A stretch of DNA of 64,000 nt from Ceratodon purpureus (Eukaryota; Streptophyta; Bryopsida; Pseudoditrichales; Ditrichaceae): the NCBI GenBank assembly GCA_014871385.1, contig CM026426.1, forward strand, positions 21,318,573 to 21,382,572, written 5' to 3'. The translations under genes were made by a program, and so were the position numbers. The notes beneath the pieces are model-generated. The model had not been told where the DNA came from. It did no database searches and was given only the letters and a program-made list of their open reading frames with translations. Below are positions 34,887 to 45,680 of this stretch, in pieces; position 1 is the first letter of the stretch, and each line of letters opens with the position of its first letter.

Positions 34887-35756
34887 ATGAAAAATCATAG
34901 ACTTAAACGCGTTTCTGCACTATTGTTTCTCTTAGTTTTGACTATTTTCCAACAAGTACATTCATTTGATGAGGAAACTCCACAGGATGTATTGTCGCCA
35001 GTTGAAATTACAAATAATTTATACAAGAAGGTATGGCTAGATTGCTTCGAAAAGCTCTATAATCATGGTGTGCCAAAAAAGCAACACGTCGTATTTTAAC
35101 AAATCAAAGCTCATGCATCTGTCGAAGTTGGCCGCGGTCTTCTCGATTATGAAGATAATTTGTTTTGTGATTTTGAATACGAAATCCGCGAATGGAACTG
35201 TGCCATAAAATATGAGATAGATTTCATGTGCATTTGGAAACATCCAAATGCTCGTCTTATGCGACACGAATATGCAAATTTCAACGATGACAATTGTCCT
35301 ATCTGTGAACAAGGTCCCAGCCCTGATACATATTTGTGTCGATGGAATATTGAACGAGATGGTCTGTATGTTTCTCAGTTCCATCCTTTTAGCGGTAGAC
35401 ATCAGTACAAGCTTTTTAAGCATTGGAAGGAGGACGAGGACCACCACGAACATCTGTCAGAGTACAGAGTGTCTATTTTCAATGATCTGGATGATGAATT
35501 AATGCTTACATTTGGAGTTATGGATGCCCCAAGGAATACTGTGAAAATTCCTGGACGCCTTCGAGTACACATTTCCGAACGATTTTTTCGAATATCCTTA
35601 AATCGACGCACCGATGAACATTTACTGAGTTCCACTTGGATATGCAGTTTTAAAGACTTAGGGAGTATGGCTTATCGTAGAAATGTCAAAATATGGACAC
35701 CTCCTCTGGTAAACCACGTTTCAATGCCTATCGAGTATATAGATTGCGCATGGTAA
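34887..35756 (+). pseudogene. Secreted S-protein-homologue-like protein, two-domain, one in-frame stop
   Basis: Starts with a basic n-region and hydrophobic core (VSALLFLLVLTIFQ) typical of a signal peptide, then VEITNNLYKKVWLDC. A TAA at 35097-35099 interrupts the frame, which continues in phase through FEYEIREWNCAI, FMCIWK, NFNDDNCPICEQG and YLCRWNIERDGLYV. The pattern V-x-I-x-N-x-L, then FxCxW-like strands, then C-x2-C and CRW-x-I-x-x-DGLY resembles the plant self-incompatibility protein S1 family of small secreted proteins. A second, weaker copy begins YRVSIFNDLDDELML and contains STWICSFKDLG. The stop may be a lost CAA codon or a read error. Cargo of the giant element. Confidence 0.5.
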
Positions 35757-36292
35757 GCAAACAAGAGAACCTGACGATCAAAATCAACCAGCGAAGCGAC
35801 CGAAACGAGAGCACACGGAACTTTGAAATTTTATGAGAAAGAGGCATTTCTAATATTTTGATTGAACTTATAAAAATACGTGATCCATTCCTTATCCTTT
35901 TAAATCATCTTATTTTATAATTGTACTCAAACACTATTAGAACGAGTATTCAGACGGAACCTTTCAAATTTTTTGCTGAGCAACAAAGGAAACTTTAAGT
36001 TGATAACAACGCGTTGGCACCTCTGCAATGTATATTACTGCGATTTTTTTGTAAGTATTTCATAGATTCGAGAAGATGATTTACCATGTCTGAGCGATGA
36101 TAATAAATACAGTGCAAACAAAATATTTAGATGAAAGGATGCAGACAAGTGCTGTTTCAATTAACGCTTTGAGGTTCACGGCTTAGGGGTGTTCACTTAT
36201 TCATGATGGTGATTGTGACGTCTTAAGGGGCTTCAATGCGATTCCTTAAGTGGGACACACAGACAATGTGATGTCATAAATATCAAGTAACG
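35757..36292. other. Spacer within the giant element
   Basis: AT-rich, no gene recognised; it leads into the promoter of the RING-like gene. Confidence 0.4.
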
Positions 36293-36306
36293 GTTCTGTT
36301 CAGAAC
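36293..36306. promoter_or_regulatory. Single GTTC-N6-GAAC palindrome upstream of the RING-like gene
   Basis: GTTCTGTTCAGAAC lies about 120 bp before the ATG at 36429. It matches the motif arrayed at 30528-30730 ahead of the transposase-like ORF and at 26211-26852. Confidence 0.45.
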
Positions 36307-36428
36307 CATAATAAACGAAGGGTTCACCAAACTTGGTCAGTGAGCATTGTTGGGAGTTACCGTGTGTTTGAAGGATAACAATAGCAGAGAGTAGGAAAGA
36401 GCGTAAGATTTGCTGTTTTTCTTGCCGT

Positions 36429-37910
36429 TTGTTAAGTATGACAGGGAAGAGAAGGAGAGGAGGTCGCTCGCATAGACCTAGAAATGCTGGTCCTTCTATG
36501 GTTGTTAGTGATGCGCTCAATAGTGGTAGTGGGGAAGACAATGTAACAAACGAGGGTGATGTAGGACAGAGTGAGATACTCTACTCTGCAGAGGAGTTTG
36601 ATCAGCCGTTTGACTTAGACGGAATAGAGGACACTTTGCGACAAAGGATGGTGCTGGCCGCCCCCATGCTAATGGGTCGATTTGCTGTTAATGGTCGTGA
36701 GTTCTTCACACTTGTTGTCGGGCTGTGCGATCAGGGTCCACTCACACGAGATGTCTCCAAAGTCTACGGCTTCATCAAGGACGAGGAAGTAACAGCGGTT
36801 TGGAAAGAGGGAGCCTCAAAAGGACGATACGAATTGGGGAGGTGCGAAAATCTGGAGCAGCTGAAGGTGTTTAGGCATCACTTTTTCAAGGTGTATGGTA
36901 ACAAACCTGATAACAACACATTTCCATTGAGATTCTTGAAGGCCTGTTTTGCAACCTTCTTTTATAGTAAGCCAGTGAATTGGTGTGAGGAGGCACTTGA
37001 TCGACACAAGGCTCGGTTGAAGAATGCAAAGCGCAATCCTTCGAAGTTGGGACCAATCGCAACCCGCTGCCAAGTTGAAGGCCTGTGCAAGATAATCGGA
37101 GAACTGTCATTGCGAAAAGAGGGTGCAAGAGGAGAGGATTCGGGTCTGGTGTCACTTTTAGCAGCGCAGGCTGAAGAGCATGCCCGCACTGAGGATGCTA
37201 GACGAGCTACTCTGGAGGTGAACGTTTCTCATGAGAAACTCGCAAAAGCTGTGAAGAAGATGGAAGATATGGATGCGGATGCAGAGGAAGATGCGCTGAA
37301 TTCTAAACTTAGTGCTTTGCAGAAAGAGAAACGGCGGACACTTTTACAGGGATCTGGAGCGCAAGGGTACAAGGACTTGACCAAAGAGATGGAGGTCATT
37401 TCTATGCAGTTGCAAAGCATACGGGATGCTGACGCGGAGATCCAGAGTGAAATTGTCAAACTCAATGCTAACGTCCAGCTGAACTCCACTGCTCACGATG
37501 CAGCTATGGCAGCTTTGAAGTTGGCCAAGGAAGGTGTTGAAAAGGCGAGAGGGAGCATGCTAGCATTAAAGACGCCTCGAGTTTTCTCATATCCAGAGGC
37601 TTCATCCATTCCACCTTTAGGATTTGCAAGTAAGGATACTCGTGCCTACTGTAAACTAGGTTCTATATGGAAAGCTGCAATACTGTCCTCTTGCGGATGT
37701 TTTTTGCATCCTCCTTGTGCAGCTGAGTTAATTGCAGGAGGGAATTACAGATGTAGGGTGTGTAAGGATGAGCTTCTAGCCATGTCTCCCATACATCTTA
37801 CAGGTGAATGGGTTGCTCAATTTGGCGGAGAGCTTGACCGGCAGCAACTGAACGACTGCAGTGGCTTTTCTGATGTACTTAGAGAAGTTCGTGGGAACGA
37901 GAAGCAGTAG
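36429..37910 (+). CDS. Coiled-coil protein with C-terminal RING-like domain, intact
   Basis: A 493-codon uninterrupted frame beginning with a basic, Arg/Gly-rich N-terminus (TGKRRRGGRSHRPR). A globular region (about residues 60-210) includes FATFFYSKPVNWCEEALDR, which parallels LILKRPVSWCTY in the gene at 59046. A long Glu/Lys/Ala coiled coil spans about residues 240-380. The C-terminus has SSCGCFLHPPCAAEL and YRCRVCKDELL, the later Cys/His pairs of a RING-type finger; the first C-x2-C pair is degenerate (AYCKLGSI). Two decayed relatives exist at 12911 and 59046, outside this element. It may act as an adaptor or ubiquitin-ligase-like protein, but that is analogy. It is the longest unbroken frame in the window, so it may still be functional. 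Confidence 0.65.
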   Translation: MLSMTGKRRRGGRSHRPRNAGPSMVVSDALNSGSGEDNVTNEGDVGQSEILYSAEEFDQPFDLDGIEDTLRQRMVLAAPMLMGRFAVNGREFFTLVVGLCDQGPLTRDVSKVYGFIKDEEVTAVWKEGASKGRYELGRCENLEQLKVFRHHFFKVYGNKPDNNTFPLRFLKACFATFFYSKPVNWCEEALDRHKARLKNAKRNPSKLGPIATRCQVEGLCKIIGELSLRKEGARGEDSGLVSLLAAQAEEHARTEDARRATLEVNVSHEKLAKAVKKMEDMDADAEEDALNSKLSALQKEKRRTLLQGSGAQGYKDLTKEMEVISMQLQSIRDADAEIQSEIVKLNANVQLNSTAHDAAMAALKLAKEGVEKARGSMLALKTPRVFSYPEASSIPPLGFASKDTRAYCKLGSIWKAAILSSCGCFLHPPCAAELIAGGNYRCRVCKDELLAMSPIHLTGEWVAQFGGELDRQQLNDCSGFSDVLREVRGNEKQ

Positions 37911-39306
37911 GTACATGTCATGAAAAGTTTCAATTTGCTTTTTTGACAAACAATGGGACCACGAGAGGATTTTACGTAGCCTCATCTCATGATACCATAT
38001 TATTGGAGGTGTTATTTTAAAGTCAATCAGATGTTAAGGTCAGAAGGAAAAAAAATACCAATGTTTCTATAATGACATTTATTTAGTCATTCAATCATAT
38101 GTAGTATGTTTAAGCCGCGGCAATATAAACAACTGAATTGAACTGAATCATCCATTACAAGTCTGAAATGAGAAGAGAGTGCTTGTAGTTCAATGAAATG
38201 TTATCAATCATATAGCGAAGGTAATTGCCGTGAAAATGTAATAAAAAGTGAGAGGTAATATAAGCTGCTTCAAAAAATACGATTCCCATGTCAGAGATGT
38301 TCAAGGAATAAACTCGTCCTCACTTTCAACTGCACTGTGATCTATAAAACGACATCGTGTAGGATCGTATTTTGAACGAGGACTAGGAGATGCACTAGAA
38401 CTATGCGATGAGTATTCAGCTAAGGCTTGAGCTTGGTCTTCGATGTAACACGGAAGTCGCATATCTGATGAGGTAGGGGACCGGTAATACCTCCAATCCT
38501 TTGCATTCGTTAGTCGTCGACTGCAAAACAAAACAAGTTGTTAGAAATAAAATGACCAGTTTCTGCATAAACTTACCGACAAAGGATCAAGACATACAAA
38601 GATATACAGACAAAGAAATACAACTTACTCACATAGACTAACGGTTCCTTGTTCAGGTGGTAGGTCATCGTCGTCGTCTGAAAGTTCTTGAGTCTGAGGC
38701 ACCTCCTTCGCCACTGCTTTTGATGACAACGCCATGAGAGGTTGAAGCACCTGTTTGAAGATCTCCTTGTCACTTTCTAACGCCAGGATTGCACGGTTGT
38801 ATGCCTAGGCTGCCAAAATAGAAGCTCCTGCATACAGTCAAATTAGCATGTTAGTGAAGAAGATGAGAAACATTAATTGGTTTACATTAAGAAAAAGGAA
38901 GAAACAGTCCTCTAACCTGTTCCAACTGTTAGGTCACAAACGATGCCATTCTCCGGACTAAGGCCCCCTATGAAAAGCTTCATAAGCGAGACTGATTTTT
39001 CTTTTGGACCCCTCCAGTAAATGTCTCCTTGTCGTAAAAGTGCCATATCTTCCGTTAAAATATTTGGGATGACATCGTCTCTGGCTAGGTTTATCTTCTT
39101 GAACTCTGGCGGAGTTGTAATAACAAATTCCTTGGACTTCTGGTCCATTTCCGTAGCATAGTAACGCACGAGCAGAATAGCCTTTGATTTCAGTGTCTGC
39201 ACAAGGGTAAGTAGTTGAAAGTATTAGTGATAATCAAAGGGTAAGAAGACCTCGTAGGTTCCGCCATACCCCGCATCGCCAGCGGTACCATACTTACATA
39301 GGCCTT

Positions 39307-39607
39307 GCCGGTACCGGCTGTGCCCTGCAAGCTCCATCATCTCTACTGCAGTTGCAAAGTGCAGTCAAGCCGCGAGCGTCAAGACATTGCTTGAAAGGCA
39401 CCGCCGGTACCGGCGATGCCTTTTGGCCTCATTCTAACCACCGCAACGGTTGTCAATATGTCGACCACTGCAATGACCAGAGAGGGGCCTTAGAGGCATC
39501 GCCGGTACTGGCGCTGTCTGAGAAGCACTATCTTCTCCATGGCGCTGGTTGATTTTACCCACGCTGCACTGGAGAATGTAGTGCTCTCAGCCACAGCCGG
39601 TACCGGC
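39307..39607. repeat. Dispersed GCCGGTACCGGC palindromes
   Basis: Copies start at 39307, 39403, 39501 (one mismatch) and 39596, so the spacing is 94-98 bp. All lie in the intron between exons 8 and 9 of the methyltransferase-like gene. They match the array at 41088-41961. Confidence 0.8.
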
Positions 39608-41087
39608 GATGCCTCTAAGGCCACTCTGGGCTTGGCCATGGAAGACGAGTGAGCCCCGCAAACCCGCAAGCAACAAGAGTACTGAAGCATTAAACAAAAT
39701 AAAAGAATTAAAGTACAGAATAGAATTGGTACCATCTTAGTGGCGTCCGAGGGGTGAGTCATATGAAGCGAGTTGTAGATGAGCCACTCGCCCTTCACTT
39801 GGAGATTGTTGTTATTTAGAAAAGCGCCAACTTCTTTCCTGATCTTGCTGCAGTCAGGGTAGAAGAGAAGTAGAGCACCGTCATCGTGAAGGTACTGCCC
39901 GCAGAATCCAATTGCGTATTTAACGAAGTCAGCAACCTTACTGTTCCAACGTGGGACTTCTCCCGGGCGGGATGAAGCACCCGGAACAACTAAGCCGTCG
40001 GGATAATCGGCGATAACCAGGTCCACTGCTAGCTTCTCTTTCAACTTCCCAGCGAAGTAGAATTCCTTACTGGATGGAACCTAAAAAAACAAAAGGATAA
40101 TTTAGAAGAAAAATATGCAAAGGAATAATAATTATAATAAATTGATCAATTGAATGGTGTCTCACCCTCTTAAGAAACGACACCATGGCTTCGAATGAAG
40201 GAGGAAACTTGCCGGTCTTGTCTCTGACTTGAACCATGGAATGAAATGATTTGTCAAGAATCAGAACTTGAGAAAGTGGCGCTGGTGCGGTGACAGCCTG
40301 GCTTACTAACATTGCTTTAACTGCTGGAGGTGTCAACTCCTTAGAGTCATCCTTTGAAGATGGTCTGAGCAACAATTTCTTCCTTGGTCTGTCGGGAGTG
40401 CCGGCACTCGGATGTGACTCTGCCGGTCCGGTCTCGACCTTCTTGTTGGCTGCGGCTGTGGTCGCTAGAATGTCCTCCTCCTCTTCAGCTTGGTCCTTAA
40501 CCTCATCCTCAGCCTTCTTCTTACGATTCCTTCTTGCTTTCGCTCCGCCCTTCTCCCTTAAAGATCCAACTGCCGGAGGAGTAGGAGAAGCTTGAGAAGC
40601 TGCAATTGGAGGAGCCTTTGGTATCTTGGCAAGTTCGGGCTGAATGGAGTCCCTCAGTTCTGAAGGCATGGGAACCACAACATGCATTCGGCGCTGTCAA
40701 CATCCAAGTAATTCGGGAAGAAGGGGGGAACCTTAGATATCGCCTTTCTAGGCAGAAGAATGTACTTGAAGTACCGATACAAGATCCTTCGTACCGCGGG
40801 TTGAAAATTCGGCTGCTGGTCTGACTTCTTGTTCTTATGGACAAGGTCTCCATTCAACTCTCAAAAGAAAGCGGTATCCCAGAGTTGACATCTCATTGCC
40901 TCAACATAGTCAAAGATGTTGTCGATCGGGTCTCCATTATCCGGTGCGTAGTCGACCTGCACCCCGAGATCTGTGATCACTCCCTTGAAAAGCTCCTCGG
41001 CCTCAATTGCCAACTGCAACACAGTAATTGAGAATTAGTATCTTTTGAAATCAACATGGAGGAACCGCTAACCCTGCCAATTCAACC

Positions 41088-41961
41088 GCCGGTACCGGCA
41101 ATGACTTTGAAGCACCTTTGCGGTCACAGAGAAGGCTGCCAATTAGCCTTCTCATTGACTGTAGAGGTCCTTCGAAGGCACCGCCGGTACCGGCGGTGCT
41201 TTCAGGGCGCCCGGATAGTCAACGAGCACGTAAAATTGACGATTGCCTCGTTGTCTGCCCGGGCGCTCGGAAAGCACCGCCAGTACCGGCGGTGCCTCTG
41301 AAGAACACTTCCAGCCAATGAGATGGCAACGTGGACTGCCTTCGCGTTGACTGTTAGGGTCCTTCGAATGCATCGCCCGTACCGGCGGTGCTTTTGTAGC
41401 GCCCGGGAAGTCAACGAGCCGGTCGTCAACGTTACTTGCACGTTGACTATTCAGGCGCCCTGAAAGCACCGCCGGTACCGGCGGTGCCTTCGAAGGACCT
41501 TTACAGTCAAAGAGAAGGCTAATTAGCAGCCTTCTCATTGATGGGAAGGGTTCTTCAAAGGCACCGCCGGTACCGGCGTTGCTTTCAGAGCACCCGGGAA
41601 GACAACGAGCCATTCGTCTCAGCAACCTGCTCGTTGTCCTCCCGGGTGCTCTGAAAGCACCGCCGGTACCAGCGGTGCTATCGAAGGACCCTAACAGTCA
41701 CAGAGAAGGGTAAGTGGACAGCCTTTTCTTTGACTGTGAAGGTGCTTCGAAGGTACTGCCGATAGAAGCGGTGCTTTCAAAGCTCCCCGTCAGTCAAAGA
41801 GATGGCTATACATACAGCCTTCGGAGTGACTGCTATAATGGTTCAAAGGCACTGCCGGTACCGGCGGTGCTCTTAGAGATCCTATGCTGCCAACAAGCAG
41901 GTTCTCTTTATGACCTGCTCGTTGACTACTTTAGTGCTCTGAAAGCTCCGCCGGTGCCGGC
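41088..41961. repeat. Palindromic tandem array, 95-96-bp spacing (192-bp dimer)
   Basis: Dyads of GCCGGTACCGGC (or one-base variants) start at 41088, 41183, 41279, 41375, 41471, 41566, 41662, ~41756, 41854 and 41950. They are usually embedded in a GCACCGCCGGTACCGGCGGTGC-like context. The DNA between dyads is itself inverted about its midpoint. Two arm types alternate, one with GGACC..ACAGTCA..GAGAAGGCT and one with AGGGCGCCCGG..AGTCAACGAG, so the true period is about 192 bp with two dyads. It lies within the intron between exons 6 and 7 of the methyltransferase-like gene. Confidence 0.85.
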
Positions 41962-43482
41962 AGTGCCTTCAAACCATCATAGTAGTCACACAGATGGCAG
42001 GAACTAAGAGACCAATGCCAGAAACCGACAATATAACTGAAAGGTACTCACTTGAGCCCACCATGTAGCCTTATGTAGCCATGGCAGAAACACCGCGTCT
42101 GAGAATCCACCTTTCGAAAACTTGTGGGCAACCCTGATTGCCTCCGAGGAGTTCCACCTCTGGAGCCACTTCACCATCATTGATGCTGGCATGGCAGAGG
42201 TCGCCAACATCCACAGCCTCTCCTGCTGCATCTCAGGCTTATCATCTGCCTTCTCATAATGCAGCTTAATTTCTTCAAGAAATTTGGAGGAGTGCTTTGG
42301 ATCTGCGATAGGTAACATCTTCCTCAATTCCCCGGCTAATTTGTCCTCCACCCTCTGGACCGCCTTTGTGACCCACTCATCTGCTGAACGTTTGGTCCAC
42401 TGGCTTGGGTTGGGATTAGCCAACTAATACCGCTGTTGGGCTGCGTGAGCTGCCTCCCTGATCTCGTGCTGCAGTTTAATTAAAATATTAGTTAATATCA
42501 ATTGAAACGACCAAATAAAAGCGTGATTTCAAAGCTAGTCAATGCGGGGTTATAAAGGTACGCACCTGATGCAAAACAACGTTCAGGGCTTCAGCTGACA
42601 GAGTATACCAGGTCCGATTTTTTCCAGACTGTTTTTTCTTTGCAGCATCAATCACGGACCGCAAAACAAGCCCTTCAAAATACTCCACTGGCTGAGGAGC
42701 TATGTTCTGTATCCGGTATAGCTTGTGCACAAGGTTTGTAGAGACATGCGATTTCTGGTTCCTCCTGCATATTCACGGCAATGGAATATTAACAATTCAT
42801 ATCCCAGCAAAGAGTATACTAACCATTTTCGGATAAATCAAATTATTCGGAACTTACTAGTTCACTTCGTGAAGGGTTGTGAGCACCGATGGAATTTCAC
42901 CCTTGGGGTCAAGTACAACGCTCTCAACTCGGTAATGCCAGTTTATGTCACCAGCATGATACTGCTCAATGATCGGCAACCAAGCCTGCAAGCTGTGGTT
43001 TCCATCCCAAACCATAAACATCTTTTTTGAAAAGACCTTCAGATCATCGTCTGCAAGCAGGGTCGCTTCGAAATCCTCATTCACCTCCTTCCATTCCTTT
43101 GACCAGGATTCTTCGATTGCAGGTGTGACCTCAGATGTGTGTCCGTGGTTATCCTCCAGAGCCACGTAGAAATAGCCGTTGCCCTTTATGTAGCCATCTC
43201 TGACGAAGTGAACCTGTAGAGTTGATACATCGTTCTTCAAGTACGGTCTTACCACGGGCAACGAGATCATACGGCAAAGGGGAATGAAGAGCCGGCCTTT
43301 GTTCTTCGGTTGCCATCTGAGTTTCTCCAACCTGGAAGCGGAGTTGACCGTCTGGTTCGCAACTAAGTCATGGAGCATCTGGTTGACCTCGCGCTCTGTC
43401 AATGGAACTGCACAGTAGAGATAAAATTAGTCTGATGTTGTAGATGTAAGGTTAGATGCACAACAGACACCATTGCAAAGGT

Positions 43483-43994
43483 GCCAATACCGGCATTGTT
43501 CCTTAGCGACACCTTGAATTCTCAGCAGCGAATTAAACAGAGTGCTCAGAATGTAATGCCGGTACCGGCGACGTATACTTTAAGGCCCCAACTGTCGGCA
43601 GTCCAAGAGTGCAACAGCTTCACTGCACATCAGCACCGCAGCCCAACAGGCGTAAAACCCAGAAACTCAGCAGTCAAGCGGCCCAAGATGCATCCCCAAT
43701 ACCCTCAAAGAGCAACCCTAAACCATTGGGCTCTTCCTAGTCACTGTCCAAGGACGGGCACCGGTACCGGAGACAGCTTCGCGCGCACATCGTGCCCGCA
43801 AAGAAAACACTTGCAAAAATGGGCAGGGTAAGGGATTACCTGAGAGGCGCCATGGAAGACAGAATCAGTTGTTGCCCGGAAATTGATGCCGATACCGGCG
43901 TCGCCTTCTAGAGCACCCTCGCTGCTCACTACATGCGCATTGTTGTGCGAGTGCAATGCCCGAGGTTGCCATAGAAGGCACCGCCGGTACCGGC
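43483..43994. repeat. Further GCCGGTACCGGC-type palindromes
   Basis: Copies or variants start at 43483, 43558, ~43760, ~43887 and 43983 in the intron between exons 3 and 4 of the methyltransferase-like gene. The spacing is less regular than in the main array, and the context keeps AAGGCACC before the dyad at 43983. Confidence 0.7.
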
Positions 43995-45680
43995 ATTGGT
44001 TTCAGAGAACCAACTGACTCTGGCGTCGCTGGCAACGACATTAAAACAAAACCCAGATGACATACCTTCAGGTAGAGCATCCTCCTTCTGGCCTTGCATT
44101 GCTTCTTCATTGTCGCCGTCTCCTAGCTCCTCAGTATCCTCCTTCTCAACCTCGTCGTCGTCCTGAGGGTCGCGGTATATTTGTCCACTCCCCGACTGTG
44201 GCTCCTTCGAGCCGCGGCTAGCTTCTTCCTCCTCTTCCATATTCTGCGACGTGGGGGTCTCCTGACCAGACTGGGTCTCCATCTCCTGCATCGACCAGCA
44301 AAACATATAGGACTTAGTCCGATAACCTAACAATACTCGCAAGATAGCTAATCGACTCGCAGGAAAACAAAACTCATTGGATATAGGTCAGCTTACAGTC
44401 CGCAGAGTGCAAAGGACCGGCGACTCGCGACAGTGTAGAAATAAAGAGAGACTGCAAGGGGCGAAGTGAAAAAAATCAGCAGGCAAAAAAGAGCGACGAC
44501 CAGCAGTGCAGAAATAGAGGAGACCGCGAGGAGAGAAAAAGAACAATGGGACGAATTAGGGTAACTAAGAGGGAGAAAATGGCTCGGCTAGAGCTTTGGG
44601 TAGGGTAGCCTTGTCGTGGCGGCTATGGTACTGAAAATAATCAACACATTGCGCAACGCATGTAATCATACAAACATAACACGTCAAATCAACTGAAAGG
44701 ACCTCAGTGCTAAGAACTCAATGAAGTATCATGGTAAGCTTGGCCTGAATTACGAACTTCAAGAGTCTATGGGCAATTGCTAAGGCTATTGTAAAATTGT
44801 TCAAAAAAATACGGGAATGGAAAGAGACTCACATGCAATCTCGCATCAAAGAAATTAAAATTTCCTCAACATACCTCTGGCGAATCGTTCTGGGTTTCTT
44901 GAACTTCAGTTGTTTTCTTCACGAGATTTCTAGCACCCCTCGTGTACTGCTTGGTAATATGTTCTGCTACAACAACTAACGGTGTCCCCGCAGCAGACGA
45001 GTAATCTAACACCTTTGCAAGTCCTGCAGTTTCCAAAGACTCAGTTCTCTTCTTCTTGTCCCTCGCCATCCGACTAGCCATCAACGCTCTTTTAGTACTA
45101 AAATGACTTCCTCTTCTTCGTTTCTTGGCCTTCAATGGGTCCTGCATATCAAGAACCTCTATACGAAAGCATCCTACTATCCTACACAATAAGGGCTCAC
45201 CGGTCTTGATACAATCGCTTACTTCTTCCTGAGACGAGGAAGATGTCTATGCCACTACACTATGGTAGTAGTAGGGCCCATGCCAATTCAATGCAGTATT
45301 GATCGTGTAGATCGTGGGCAGAGGTAGCATAAGTCTAATTCTATTTGTGAAACAAAAAAACAAAAAGATAGTACAAGAACTAGATTTTAGTAATCTCCTT
45401 GACGGCCTGTTTCTTAAAATAAAACAGTCTTTATTAAATAGAATGTCCACCATGAATTATAATGACTCATAAAAGATCAGTTAGCATCTGGCAGCTTCAT
45501 ATCTATTTACAGCTAAAATTGGTCTTGCTTTACATCTATGAATGAGAAATAAGTGTCGTTTAGAAGTAACGAATGGTTAGAGTCTCTTGGATAAATAGAG
45601 CTACAACAATGAACTATTGCTCTCAAGTTATACATCTACCTCTAGTGGCATTGTTGTAACATCAACACCTACTGCAAAGA

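Larger units (their letters stand above)
38301..45241 (-). pseudogene. Multi-exon gene: ParB-like region plus beta-class DNA methyltransferase-like domain
   Basis: Eleven exons are supported by GT/AG borders and matching frames: ~45241-45201, 45141-44875, 44285-44066, 43407-42858, 42764-42566, 42468-42052, 41013-40166, 40080-39733, 39196-38917, 38827-38629 and 38520-38301. Exons 1-3 are basic then acidic and disordered. Exon 4 has RPYLKNDVSTLQVHFVRDGY and VWDGNHSLQAW, like the ParB/Srx nuclease-fold signature. Exon 7 is Lys/Arg-rich. Exon 8 has DLVIADYPDGL at the place of the catalytic DPPY-type motif IV. Exons 9-10 give VCDLTVGTG then ASILAA and RAILALE, like the SAM-binding motif I of beta-class N6-adenine/N4-cytosine methylases. 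In-frame TAG (42424, 38805), TGA (40858) and a frameshift near 40690 suggest decay. Phage and bacterial ParB-methylase fusions have the same order. Confidence 0.6.

Noticed and set aside
36293-36306. Heat-shock element
   Set aside because: Heat-shock elements need alternating nGAAn/nTTCn 5-bp blocks; the GTTC-N6-GAAC spacing does not fit.
41088-41961. CRISPR-like array
   Set aside because: Spacing is regular, but the repeats are palindromic, the intervening DNA is itself repeated and inverted, and the locus is an intron in a eukaryotic genome with no cas genes.
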